Of a DNA stretch of 64,000 nt, positions 10,201 to 21,126 are shown piece by piece. This stretch comes from Didymella arachidicola (Eukaryota > Ascomycota > Dothideomycetes > Pleosporales > Didymellaceae). The stretch spans positions 310,001 to 374,000 of the forward strand of contig CM049985.1 of NCBI GenBank assembly GCA_016630955.3, read 5' to 3'. The notes under the pieces are model-generated. The model was not told where the DNA came from and did no database searches. It saw only the letters and a list, made by a program, of their open reading frames with translations. The translations under genes and the position numbers were made by a program. Every line of letters starts with the position of its first letter. Positions within the stretch are counted from its first letter, which is position 1.

Positions 10201-11916
10201 CTAGGCCTCTGTCTTGGGAGGCAACTTGTGACGCCTCTCAGATCTGACGTACAAATTGTTGGGCCTGATGAGCTGAAACATAGGGTCATACTCGATAGTC
10301 TCGTCTCCGTCCTTGACAAACTTGTAGCGGTAGATCAACTTCGGCAGAAAAATCTTAATCTCCTGCAGGGCAAAGTTGAAGCCGATGCACATGCGCGGAC
10401 CAGTAGCGAAGGGTATATATGCGGCCTTGTGGCGGTTCTTGACCTCGGGTGTGTCCCACCTTTCAGGGTCAAATTTGGCTGGGTTGTCCCACAGCGCGGG
10501 GTTATTGTGGATGTGATGAAGAGCAGGGATGATGACAGTGTCCTTAGGCACCCTGTAGCCTCCGGGAAGGATCAGATCGGCCTTAGCGGTTCGCCCAGGC
10601 TGAAAGGAGGGGTTGTGCCGGCGTTGTGTTTCCTTGATGAACTTATCAAGGTAAACGAGCTTGTCTGTGAAGTCGGTAGTGATCTCCATTTCGTCACTGA
10701 AGTCATTATCCACGAGCTCCTGCAAAAGCTTTTCCTGCACGCCTGGGTATGTGACGAGGCCGTAGATCAGCCATGAAAGTAGGGAGGATGTTGTGGTGAA
10801 ACCGGCACCCGTGGCAACGACAAGCGCTTCCCTCAAACTTGTCTTGGGGAGCTTCTCGCCCTTGTTGTCAGTGGCACGGACGGCGTAGTCGACCATGTTT
10901 GCTGCGCGTTCGGCGGCCTCCTGCAACGGCAAGTCTTCGACACCGCCACTCTGAGCCTTTGCGATCTGTTCCTCGACCAAGACCTCCATGCGAGCCTTCT
11001 TTGTTCGCAGAAGCTTGGGGTCGCCAAATGGCAGGTTAGCGTACCAGCTACCGTAAGATGTGACCTTCTTGTTCAAGTGTAATGTTTCCGCAATGAGGTG
11101 GACCATCTCGTGAACGGGAGCATCCTTGTGTGCGAAGTGCTCCATGTCCATCCCGAGGGTCAACTTCGCAACTGCTTGCGAACCGAGCTTCAACATGTAG
11201 ATATAGACATTCCACGACTGCCCGATCGACTCTAGCTCATCAAAGACCTTATATGCGCTCTCGATAGTCTTCTGCATGGTGGGTGCGTAGTGACGGACAG
11301 CCCTAGGACCCAGCGCAGGGGGCAAGAACTTGTGTGTAATCTTCCACTCGGGTGTGTCCGTGTCGCCCAGGAAAACACCAGCCTCGGGAGTCTTGATGCC
11401 GTACAAGGGATGCGACTCGTTGATCTTCTTGGTGAAGAAGTCAGACTCGGCGAATGCGATCGCCGCAATGTCGGGGTCATTCGAGTGGTAAATTGTTCCG
11501 CCCATGTTGGTAGTCCGGAACACAGGTCCATACTTCTCAAATAAGCGCTGATGGTTACCCAAGTGGTCCGGGAACACCTCGAAGAAGTTCCCGATGTAGG
11601 GTAGGCCCTTGGGTCCAGGAACGGCCCGAATTGAGTGGCCGTCTACGGAGATAGCGATCGCCTGCTCGGACGACAGAATCGTCTTGACATTCTCGAGAAC
11701 ATCGTCTCCACGAGTGAATCCAACACCTACAACGGTCAGTCAGACATGCTCAGAGTCAAGGCGTTGAAGTTGTGATCACTGACCTTCAGCGACGACAATC
11801 GCGAAGTGTGATGCGATCAGGTCCTTCAGGTCGTCCAATGAGGCGTTCTCGTCAGCCTTGATGGTCCTCGCGGACGCTGGAGCATCCCCAAGCAAATAAA
11901 AGGATTGCGACAGCAT
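10201..11916 (-). CDS. Cytochrome P450 with N-terminal non-membrane extension
   Basis: Heme monooxygenase. Two exons, 11916-11784 and 11726-10201, give 552 residues. Motifs in order: a Pro-rich hinge VPGPKGLPYIGNFF; I-helix GAGFTTTSS (about 351-359); ExxR as ETQR (about 410-413); the PERW-type block FDPERW; and heme loop FATGPRMCIGFNF with the axial Cys near 491. The family normally starts with a membrane anchor. Here residues 1-70 are instead a hydrophilic, mixed alpha/beta segment (MLSQSFYLLGDAPASARTIK, then DENASLDDLKDLI) before the Pro-rich hinge, so it may be soluble or peripherally bound. The substrate is not inferable. It is transcribed divergently from a cytochrome b5/b5-reductase fusion 515 bp away, a plausible redox partner. 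Confidence 0.9.
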
Positions 11917-12431
11917 TGTATGGATGTGATATGGTCGACAAGCGAGTGGGCAGGAGCTGAGTCGGACGTGGCTGTCATATAAGTTAAGATGACCTCCCTT
12001 GGATCCACGCCTTGCGGAGCATGTCCAACAAGTCAGGCATCGTCGGCCGACCATGCATTGAGGCTCTGGTGCTGAGCAGGGCCGAAGCAAGGGTACATGT
12101 TCGTAGTGTTTACTATTTCCCGCAATCACAAGATTTCCTATTGGCCGGTCGGGGCTCCGATCATCACTACCTCGGGATGTTGCCGAGGTGTAGTGGCTCC
12201 AATCTCCTTCTGTGGGTCGAATATGACACAAAACGGTCAAAGTTGCCATGTCGCCATGACAAAAAATTGCTCGGTTGAGCCTCGTTCCAGGGATAGTCGC
12301 GAGGCAACATATATGGACCGAGGCTGCGCAAAGCTCTGAGATAACGGTGTGCATAATAGGACTCATCCCGTTCGCTCGAGGTTGATGTTGGAAGTCTGTT
12401 GCATTAGACTTCCATATTCGCAAACTAAACA
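11917..12431. promoter_or_regulatory. Shared divergent promoter of P450 and b5/b5-reductase fusion
   Basis: 515 bp separate the two start codons. No convincing ORF lies on either strand. The arrangement would allow coregulation of the oxygenase and its possible electron donor; this is inferred from position only. No specific binding site was identified. Confidence 0.5.
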
Positions 12432-13876
12432 ATGTCTGAATTGCCTGCTTACAGCGCGGCTGATGTCGCAGCTCACTCCACAAGAGATGACCTCTGGGTG
12501 ATCATCCAAGGAAAAGGTTAGTCGCTGTCCACTCTCCGACCGTCTGCGACCTCGAAATTGATATGAGTGCAGTCTACGATGTGACAAAATACGTGCGAGA
12601 CCATCCAGGAGGCGCAGATGTTCTGATCGATGTCGCTGGAAAGGACGCGACCGAAGAGTACGCAGATGTTGGCCACTCAGAAGATGCGGATGAGATCCTG
12701 AACACCTACCTCATCGGCATTGCTGCCAACCCAGAGAAGCTAAAGCGCTCGAAGAACGTCAAGCTTGTACAGCAGGTCCCCCCCACCAAAGTAGCAAAGA
12801 GCGACACTGCAGCATCAGGCGTTGTGAAGGTCGTTGCAGGCTCGTTGGCGCTTGCAGGAGCTGCCTATGCCGCGTCAACATACGGCCCATCACCACGGAT
12901 ATTGTTTTCTCGTCTTCCTCAGCTGCCAGAAACATCGATGTCGAGCGGGAACAGCGCCTTTTTAGGAGGGTTTGCGATTGCCAGCGTTATCTCCACTATC
13001 GGTGCCACGGTTGTTGCCAACAAGCTGGCCAAGTTCACGCAGGTTGAGTCCGGCTTCACGAGATATCCTCCTCGCCGCAAGCAGCGCCACTACGTTAAGC
13101 CGGCCAATCCACATCTCGCAAAAGGGTTCCTAGATGCTAAGGAATTCAAGCCGTTGAAGGTGGCTAAGATTGATCAGCTGTCGTCCAACGTTTTCAGGTA
13201 CAGCTTCAAGCTTCCCGACCCACGAGATGTCGTTGGTCTGCCCATCGGCCAGCACGTCGCCATCAAGGCCACGATCGACGGCAAGATGGTCACTCGATCA
13301 TACACCCCCACATCCAACAACCTCGATGCCGGTCTGTTAGAGCTGGTCATCAAGATCTATCCTGACGGTCAGCTCACAGGCAAGTATTTTGCGAACCTGA
13401 AGGTCGGAGATGAGGTCCTCTTCCGTGGACCTAAGGGTGCCTACACCCACACCGTTGGTCAATGCAAGAAGATCGGCATGATTGCTGGTGGCACAGGTAT
13501 CACGCCCATGTACCAGCTCATCCGCGCCATCTGCGAGGATGAGTACGACACGACTGAGGTCTCCTTGATCCTGGCCAACCGCTCCGAGGAGGACATCCTG
13601 CTGCGCAATGAGCTTGAGAGTTTCGCCAGGAGGTACCCCAAGAACTTCAAGCTCTGGTACATGTTGGACAGCCCACCAGAAAACTGGACCTACGGAAGCG
13701 GATTCGTTACCGCGGACGTGATGAAAGAGAAGCTACCCGCACCGGCGTCAGACACCAAGATCATGCTGTGTGGGCCTCCAGGGATGGTTAACGCATCGAA
13801 GAAAGCGCTGGCTACACTAGGTTTCAAGGCGCCAGGCGCTGTTGCAAAGATGTCAGATGAGATTTTCTGCTTCTAG
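12432..13876 (+). CDS. Cytochrome b5 / NADH-cytochrome b5 reductase fusion
   Basis: Exons 12432-12516 and 12573-13876 give 462 residues. Residues 1-80 are a cytochrome b5 domain with axial His39 (in DHPGG) and His63 (in ADVGHSEDA). Residues about 105-165 contain two hydrophobic segments that could form a membrane hairpin. From about 190 the protein is an FNR-type reductase: FAD motif TRSYTPT, KIYPDGQLTGKYF, GPKGAYTH, NADH motif GMIAGGTGITPMYQL, LCGPPGMV, and C-terminal MSDEIFCF. NADH electrons would pass FAD to heme within one chain. Known stand-alone b5 reductases feed desaturases, sterol enzymes and P450s. The divergent P450 is the obvious local candidate, by inference. The first exon supplies the N-terminal beta-strand of the b5 fold, which supports the chosen start. 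Confidence 0.92.
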
Positions 13877-14814
13877 AAAGGGGCGTCTGGAAGGCCATGA
13901 GTATTGCGTCTGTGGTTGAGCGCGTTGTGACGGAATGGATGTGTGAATACGTCAACATTTTGGTGTTCAAGATTTCCTTTCATCAGGCCAGTGCCGCCAG
14001 TCCATGTGCGGCATAGCACTTTCCCTTTCTTTTGTCATAGCATAGCGAATGGAGCTGTCTGCAACAACAATACAACGGAATATCTGAACATAGTCGCTGT
14101 AATCTGCCCCCTTTTTACAAGCCTGTAGGCTCCTGGTACTACTTGCGAGATCGACTGATTCGCATTGGACATAGTTCAACCTGGTCGGTGTGTCACCGTG
14201 TGTGCAGCCTTATCTCGACCTCGGCACGCTAGAACAAAATCGCTCCGGAGCAAAAATCCAGGTGCATCAAACGTCAGAGCACGTCCCGGCAAGCGGCCGA
14301 GGTTTCCCGTCCAGTCCACTTACCACGACCGCATTGCAATGAGGCTCCGCAAACCCTGCAACTAGTCGCAGCGTCACTCACCTCGGCATGTGGGACTTCA
14401 TCGTAACGAGTTATTTGTGGTCTTGACGCGCAATGCCCTCGAAAACATACAGCTCCCCCGTACGCTCCATCAACAGCCGTCCCATTCTACTCAAGTGTCT
14501 CGTACGAGCCGTACGAGCCGTACGAGCACCGCGCCGAGACGTACACTGGTGACAAGATGTAGCTTACAGTGTGAACAGCCACGAGCGACGTACTAGCTTG
14601 CAGTTGACTGATGACGTCGCTGCACCCTAAGATGCGCGAAATCTACAGGAGCGCCGGATCAAACGGTAGGTGTATCGTCCAGACAATACCGGCGAACTGG
14701 TGTATGTATGTGACTTATCCTGCCCTTGCCCATACATTGTATCATCACATCGCAAACATAATATCAATCAATCCTATCAGCTGCAGAACCTTACGCAACA
14801 GTCTTTGACGTCCG
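13877..14814. other. Intergenic region
   Basis: About 940 bp without a supportable gene. It contains the 9-bp tandem repeat at 14502-14528 and otherwise unremarkable sequence upstream of the dehydrogenase-propeller gene. Confidence 0.45.
14502..14528. repeat. Short tandem repeat, three 9-bp units
   Basis: Three successive copies of GTACGAGCC, the last ending CA instead of CC. GTAC within each unit is palindromic. It could be a simple repeat or an array of a protein-binding site; there is no evidence for function. Confidence 0.85.
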
Positions 14815-16723
14815 ATGTCTTGGCAACTACCGAGAGACTATGAGGAGCGCCCAGTCGCTGTATTGGGCGCTGGTGTACTCGGACGTCGCGTCGGTAGGTC
14901 ACACAAAAATCCATGTTTGCATACTCTGACACCGCAAAGCATGTACTTGGGCAGCTGGCGGATATGACGTCCGAGTCAAAGACCCAAGTGCCGATCAAAG
15001 AGCCCAGTGCTTGCAATATGTCCATGAGAGCTTTGCGACATACAAGCGTATGACCACGGCTGCAAGAGCAGGGAATGTTCAGGTGTTTGAAGATCTGGAG
15101 GACGCTGTGGCGAATGCATGGCTCGTTATTGAAGCCGTCCCCGAGAAACTTGACCTCAAGATCTCGACCTTTGCGACTCTCGAACAGCTTACGCCTAAGG
15201 ACTGTATTCTTGCCACCAACTCTTCTTCTTACAAGTCGTCAGAAATGATCACCAAGATCTCAGAAGAGACGAAGCGTCGGGTGCTCAATACTCACTATTA
15301 CATGCCTCCAGAGAACATGGTCGTCGAACTCATGACGGATGGTTCCACAGACAGTGCCATCTTTCCTTTCCTGTCCGAGCGCTTCAGGGAAAGTGGCGCA
15401 AAACCGTACGTTGCAAGGAAAGAATCGACGGGCTTCATCTTCAATCGTGTGTGGGCCGCTGTCAAACGAGAGACCTTGATGATCTTGTCTGAGGGTGTCA
15501 GTGATGCAGAAGAAATCGATAGCCTGTGGACTGAGATGTTCGTGAAGGGCGGCGCTAGGCCGTGCAAGACTATGGATCAAGTCGGTCTCGACACTGTAGC
15601 TTTCATTGAGGGACACTACATTGCTGAGCGTGGGCTCTCATCGACTCACACCACCGACTTTCTCAAGCAGAATTACCTCGATCAGGGCAAACTAGGCAAC
15701 AAGAGCGACAAGGGCGGTTTGTATGCCCCGATAGGCGACGGAACCACCACCGGAGCGACTGACGAGCGTGGCGCAACCGTGAAGAAATCTCCTGACCGAA
15801 CTCTGCTCGTTCTTGACGCAGGACTCTCAGCATCCGAGCCCGGCGCGGGCGCAGGAGCAATCCTGCAGCTCTCCACCGACGGCTCCGTACCCAAGACCAT
15901 CCTCTCCGGCCAAGCACTCCCAGATGGCATCGCCATCGACCAAGCCAAGAAGCGCATGTTTTGGACATGCATGGGCGTACCCGCCGAACAAGACGGTGCG
16001 ATATACTCCGCCAACCTAGACGGCAGCGACCAGCACACAATCATCGACTCCGGCAAGATCAACACGCCCAAGCAGCTTGCCCTCGACACCTCAGCGGACA
16101 AGATCTACTTCTGCGATCGCGAAGGCTGCACCGTCTACCGCTGCTCGTACGATGGCTCGGATCTAGAGGTCCTCGCTCGCAACGGCGGAACCGCATCCTA
16201 TACATCCGGCCAAGCCAATGCGATGAATTGGTGCGTCGGCATCGCTGTTTCACGCTCCCATAGGAAGATTTACTGGAGCCAAAAGGGCCCTTCGAAAGGC
16301 GGGCGCGGGCGCATCTTCTCCGCCGCCATCGACATGCCTAAGGGCAAAACCGCCGAGACACGCGAGGATGTCGAGTGCATTCTGTACGGGCTGCCTGAGC
16401 CCATTGATCTTGAGGTGGATGAAATCAATGGGAAGTTGTATTGGACGGATCGTGGGGAGTTGCCGTGGGGAAACACACTGAGCTGCGTGGACTTGGATGG
16501 GCAGGGGAAGCCGGTGTTGGAAGAGCCGGCGGTGCTACCGAGTCGCTTTGTTATATCGAGGAGGTTTCACGAAGCCATTGGATTGCAGGTCGATGCGGAG
16601 GGCGGGAGGGTGTATGTCAGCGACCTCGGTGGTGGCGTGTATGTTTGCGATTTGGATGGGAAGAACAAGAAAACGCTTTGGCAGGATGAGAATAGGGCAT
16701 TCACAGGGTTGGCCTTGTTGTAG
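14815..16723 (+). CDS. 3-hydroxyacyl-CoA dehydrogenase fused to a C-terminal beta-propeller
   Basis: Exons 14815-14893 and 14940-16723 give 620 residues. Residues about 13-275 are a 3-hydroxyacyl-CoA dehydrogenase: dinucleotide fold VAVLGAGVLGRRV, then EAVPEKLDLKIS, ATNSSSY, the His-containing THYYMPPENMVVELM, and the C-terminal helical domain TGFIFNRVWAAVKRE. These enzymes oxidise 3-hydroxyacyl-CoA (or related hydroxy acids) with NAD. After a short linker (about 275-295) comes a YWTD/SMP-30-like propeller with repeated units such as PDGIAIDQAKKRMFWT, LALDTSADKIYF, GIAVSRSHRKIYW and DLEVDEINGKLYWTD. The frame is open across the junction with no splice signal needed, so the fusion is real in this assembly. 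The propeller could bind a ligand or partner, or act as a lactonase-like module; this is not determinable. Downstream lies RPA3. Confidence 0.88.
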
Positions 16724-16903
16724 AGCCGTGTAGCATAGATGCTAGCATCATAAGACTCAACAAATTTACCATCTTAAAGAACATCTAAGATCCGCCCTTG
16801 ACGTGTCTAAACCCCAGTCAGTGGTCAACCTTGGAAATAAGAGTTAAAGTGCCCACGTGACTGCGTTCCGCGCTAGTCCAGCCCCACTCGCTCCATCCAC
16901 GCG

Positions 16904-16909
16904 ACGCGT
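16904..16909. promoter_or_regulatory. MCB-type hexamer upstream of RPA3
   Basis: ACGCGT in the context GACGCGTC, 108 bp upstream of the RPA3 start. In yeasts this is the MBF binding site of G1/S genes. One hexamer is weak evidence alone; it gains weight from a second copy upstream of POL3. Confidence 0.45.
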
Positions 16910-17016
16910 CTCACACATCCGCACGTCACAGCACCAACAACACATTCCCGCAGCCCCGCAAGGAATTCCAAATCACCACCTGTGATACAGCCTCAGATTC
17001 TCAACTATCACCCACA

Positions 17017-17529
17017 ATGGACCACCCACAAACCCCCCGCGTTCTACAGCCCCACCTCCAGCAATTCCAACACCGCATTGTCCGCGTCCTCGGCAAAGTC
17101 GTCCAGCTGCGCGGCGAAAACGCAATCATCGATGCTGGCGGCCAGATCGACGTGATCCTGAACAGGGTAGGTTCATACCAACACTAAACCTGCTAAGAAA
17201 TCCTTCGAGTCAAGATACAATTCACCCTCTACGGTCGTGATACCAGAGCCCTGCGACCCCGCTGTTGATCCATTGAAAGAGAGGCTGACGGAGCTTCAGG
17301 ACGCACATCTCACCGTTGGACACGCGGTTGAGGTTATTGGCAAGGTGGATGGGAATCTGGCGATCAAGGTACAGGCCGCGACGGATTTTGGGACGAATAT
17401 AGGTATGTTGGGTTGAGTTGTGGTGTGGAGGGTAGAGCGGTGCTGATGAGACGGGTAGATTTTAACGCTGCGAATGCGGTGGTGGAGGCGACACATCGGC
17501 ATAAGGAGATTTTCTACGATGAGCAGTAA
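17017..17529 (+). CDS. RFA3: Replication protein A subunit 3 (RPA14-like)
   Basis: Smallest subunit of the single-stranded DNA-binding heterotrimer RPA, acting in replication, repair and recombination in the nucleus. Exons 17017-17166, 17300-17402 and 17459-17529 give 107 residues, about the usual length. The N-terminus MDHPQTPRVL is followed by VRVLGKVVQLRGE, AIIDAGGQIDVILNR, AHLTVGHAVEVIGKV, ATDFGTNIDFNAANAVVEA and RHKEIFYDEQ, a complete OB fold. I chose the 133-bp first intron because it gives the continuous LNR-DAHLTVGHAV reading. A 43-bp alternative ending at 17209 would add about 30 residues. The gene is convergent with the hydrolase gene. Confidence 0.88.
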
Positions 17530-17819
17530 AGCGCAGTGTGCGTCTGGGGAGAAAGAGTTCGTCCTTTGGCGAGGAGATGTGGGGAACTGGGTGGTCAAGG
17601 CATAGCTGGATTGAGGACCTCGTATTGATGCGCTTCGCGGTGTGCTGTACATCTATGTATCTACCTGAACGACAAAAAAGTAACCGTGGTATCGAATATT
17701 GAATGCGCCATCGCGTGCTTTGCAGCGTTCCCTGCTGTACTAAAACGCCGTCTCCAATCAATGGTGCCCGCTGAACGCTCATCACAAATGCTCCTTCTAA
17801 TATCAAATATCACGGGCCG

Positions 17820-20721
17820 CTAGAGTTTACTCCGCACAGCCTCCAATCTAAACTTAACCTCCTTCAGCTGCTTAGCTGTCGGTTTCCAGTCCTCGAACAT
17901 AGCGAGCAACTCCTCCACTTCCTCTCCCAACTCCTTCTTGACAAAATCCTCCTCTAAAAGGCCCCTCATGGCCCAGGGCAAGAAATAAGGATTCTGGCTG
18001 GCAGCCGTCGCTGGCGTGGCGTAGTCCTTGACCCTCAGCTCAAGCACACCCTCCTTCGTCTTTCCTTGCGCTGCCGTCTCGCCAACAACGGGTATTTGAA
18101 TGCCGGCAAACGATCCACTGCTGTTGGGCCGCTGCGAGGGGGCAATAGGGAGCGATGTCGTTTCGAGGGCATGGTTCACAGCCAGACTATACACGCGAGG
18201 GTCTTCGTAGACGCGCGAATGGCCCTCGCCGCCGTAGAGACTGCCTGCGAGCGCGGGCGAGAGCTCGCGGATCAGACCGTGGTCTGGGAGTCCGAGGTTG
18301 CGTAGCTTGAGAGTGAAGCCGACAAGGTGGGTGAGGAAGTCGGGCGCGTGGATGCGGCCGTCTACGAAGACGGCGCGGTATATATAGGGATGTGAGAGGG
18401 TGGAAAACGTGCTTGACTAGAAGGAAGTTAGTTGATGGTTGGTAACACCACGAATTGTAACAACTTACCTCGAGCGAAACGAGCTGGTCGTCGATACTGC
18501 CGACGTACAACACGCGGACACCGAAACGCAGCACCTCGTCTAGGGCAGCAAGATACATTTGACTGACCAGGCTCTTAGGGTCGCTGAACTCGAAGAGCTC
18601 TGCGGCAGTAGGACCGAAGTACTTGGTCTTATATTCGATGAAGGGGCCCATGTTCACACCTGCCATGGCGCAGACCCCAACTCTGACATTTGGGCCAACG
18701 CAGCCGAACTGTATCAGCTTGGCTACGAGCATCATCGCAACGGGCACGCCTTGGCTATGGCAGGCGACAAGAACGAAGTCAGCAGACTTGATATGGTCAA
18801 TCCAATTCAGGAGCAGTTTCCACAACGTGTTCACGCGTTCGGCAATGAAGCCCTCGCCCTCGAGCGCTACCTGCTCTATCTCAGGACAGTATCCACGTGC
18901 TTCGCTCCACTCCTTAATTGCTGTCGCCGCAGCGTTGGCGAATTTTATCGATGTACCAGTTGGTTGGCCCATGATGCGCTGGAAGATAGGTGCGGGAAAG
19001 AAGCCGTGAACGCCAATGGCGACTGCTTTCTTGATGCGCGGTGGTGCCGGGTTAATATGTAGATGTGGTGCGAGCGGTTCCGCGCCCAAGAAATATTGGC
19101 GGACTTGCTTCCAGAATGTGGGTTGGCGTGCGAGGCGATAGGTAGAATTGAACTCAGGGAGGATGAGGTTCGGTGGTTCCTGCTTCGTCTTGACGACCTG
19201 CTTCGGTGCTAGTAGGGCGGCGGGCGCAGTCTCAGCGCGTGTGGGCTCACGTTCGGGAGAAGACTTCGTTGGTGTGGCTGGCGTGCTCGAGGGGGGTGTT
19301 TCTGTTGGTACTTCGCTGGACAAGTCTTTTGATGTGGCCTTCTTCCTCGATCGCCCTCGCAAGGAGCCCAACGACTTTTTGACTAGTGACTCTCTCTGCT
19401 TCACAGGCTCTTTCACAGGCTCTAAGGGATCTGTCTGGGGCTGCTCCTGCTCATTGAACTGAGCTGCCTCGGGGTGAGACTGCGATGGAGTGTCAAACAC
19501 TGCGACCTCGCCAACACGCTTCTGCGTCTCGCCATCTGCTGGTTTGCTGTCCGTAGCTGGCTCTCGATACCAAAATGCCCAACCTGAAGCTTTTGCTGGT
19601 GCTTTCGGCACTTGCTGTGTGGTCTCTACGGAAGCAGGGGCAGGCTGCAACGCCTCACTCTGCTCTGCTGACTGAGCTTCTTGCGGTGGTTCCGCTATGT
19701 CTGGCGATGCGAGTTCTGTAGTCTGATCTGAGTACGTGTTCGGCGTGAAGAAGTCTTTTGCAGGCTGCTGGGGTGGTGGTGAGTTGGCTTGGATATTTTG
19801 CTGATTACTCCATGACCAGAACCACGATCCGCTCGCCGTATTCCGCGTTGGCGCCTTGCCTGGTGTAGCGGTCTTGTCTCCCGCTTTTGTGCTTTCTGCC
19901 GGTGCCACTCCACTAGGTGCGTCATCCTTCTTGTTGCAATCCGTGGCCTTCGCAGTCTCCAGAGCCTTGTCTAGCCCCTTTGACGCAGCATCTGGCTCCT
20001 CCGAGGGCGTTGGCCCGGGTAATGGGGTACTTGACGCCTCTTCAACACTCGCGCTCTTTGCCTTTGCAGCTTCCGTGTAGCCATCAGGCCGCGACCACCA
20101 GCTCGTCCATCCCCATTGGTTTGTGACTTGTTCCGGCTTCGCAGGCTCAGGTGGTAACGGTGCCTCGTCTCCGGTAGAGGCTGTTTCTGGCACATTTCTT
20201 GAATCTTCCTTCTTCGCAGCTGGCACCTCCACTTCTTCTACCGAGCCGTCTGAAGAGACAGTGATCTTGGTCGTCGATGTCGGCAGTGCGAAGCTCTTGC
20301 TCGACTTGCGCTTGGTGAGAAATCGCGCCGGCGACTCGCTCTTGGGCGACTTGGCCTCCTCCTTGGGCAGCTCAGACGTTGCCCCTCCGCTGACACTGAT
20401 GCCGATGGTCTCTTGTGCCGTCTTTACTACGGCAGGTGCCTTGAAGCGCCAGCTGCCTGTGCCACCCAACCACTTCCGCCCGCTCTTTGGTGTTTGCGTG
20501 CCGCTTGTCGTCGGCGTTGTCGTGTGCTCGGTTACTGTCGATATGTCTGATGCGGTCTGACCCGCAGCGGTCTCGTGCGATGTTGTGCTTGCCTCCAGTG
20601 CGTCGACTGCGGGCTCTGTCGTGTTGCTGGCTGCGCTGTCGGTAGGCTTCGTCGGTGCCTCGGCTTGCTTATCGTCGCTGGGCGCCCCGGGGTTGGGCTT
20701 GACCTTCTTGCGGGGACTCAT
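17820..20721 (-). CDS. YMC020W-like alpha/beta hydrolase with long low-complexity N-terminus
   Basis: Exons 20721-18469 and 18416-17820 give 949 residues. The first half (about 1-540) is Ser/Thr/Pro/Ala-rich and likely disordered, with three Trp-rich islands (GSWRFKAP, WGWTSWWSRP, SWFWSWSN). The hydrolase region begins about residue 560 (LPEFNSTYRLARQP) and includes AIGVHGFFPAPIFQRIMGQP, then the nucleophile elbow VACHSQGVPVAM, DDQLVSLE before the intron, and HAPDFLTHLVGF. This family has the alpha/beta-hydrolase fold and is annotated as putative lipase/esterase; its substrate is unknown. The start at 20721 (MSPRKK) fits the family better than an upstream in-frame Met at 20838, which would add a hydrophobic leader. 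Confidence 0.85.
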
Positions 20722-21126
20722 GGCGCCGGTGAGCGCTGAGAACGCAATGCAGACTGCAAGGCAGGTGTTGACGAGTGTAAAGCATGTGGGAGCCGCTGTA
20801 GTTCGCTTGCGCGTTCCCGTGAGCAAGCGGCTGAACAATGATCAACAGATGCCCTGCGTCATCGCCGCCCGTGCGCTGGCAGCCGTGACCGCGGAGGTCC
20901 CAAACAATCACGAGCGTCTTGCATATGTAACAATATTCTTCTTGCATATGTGACAATATATCCTCAAAAACTACAGAGCAAGACTTCTTAACTCACAAGT
21001 CCTCTGCCAAAGACCCTAGTGGCTAGACTCCTGTACGCCATGTGAAGGCAAAGCACAACTGCAGTCGTGAGTCTGTGCGAGGCAGCAACAAAGTTTGAGT
21101 ATCTGGCCATTGCGGCTGACGATATT
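20722..21126. other. Intergenic region
   Basis: 405 bp between the 3' end of the second Zn2Cys6 gene and the start of the hydrolase, both on the minus strand. Nothing further was recognised. Confidence 0.4.

Noticed and set aside
10129..10776. Plus-strand ORF at the P450 3' end
   Set aside because: Antisense to the heme-binding region; no recognisable domain.
14815..16723. Two adjacent genes misread as a dehydrogenase-propeller fusion
   Set aside because: The frame is continuous with no stop, no needed splice and no promoter-sized gap between domains.
17167..17209. 43-bp alternative first intron in RPA3
   Set aside because: It would insert about 30 non-conserved residues in the OB fold; the 133-bp intron gives an uninterrupted family sequence.
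20722..20838. Upstream Met for the YMC020W-like hydrolase giving a hydrophobic leader
   Set aside because: The family-like start MSPRKK is at 20721; the extra 39 residues read as leader sequence from a 5' UTR. Not excluded without transcript data.
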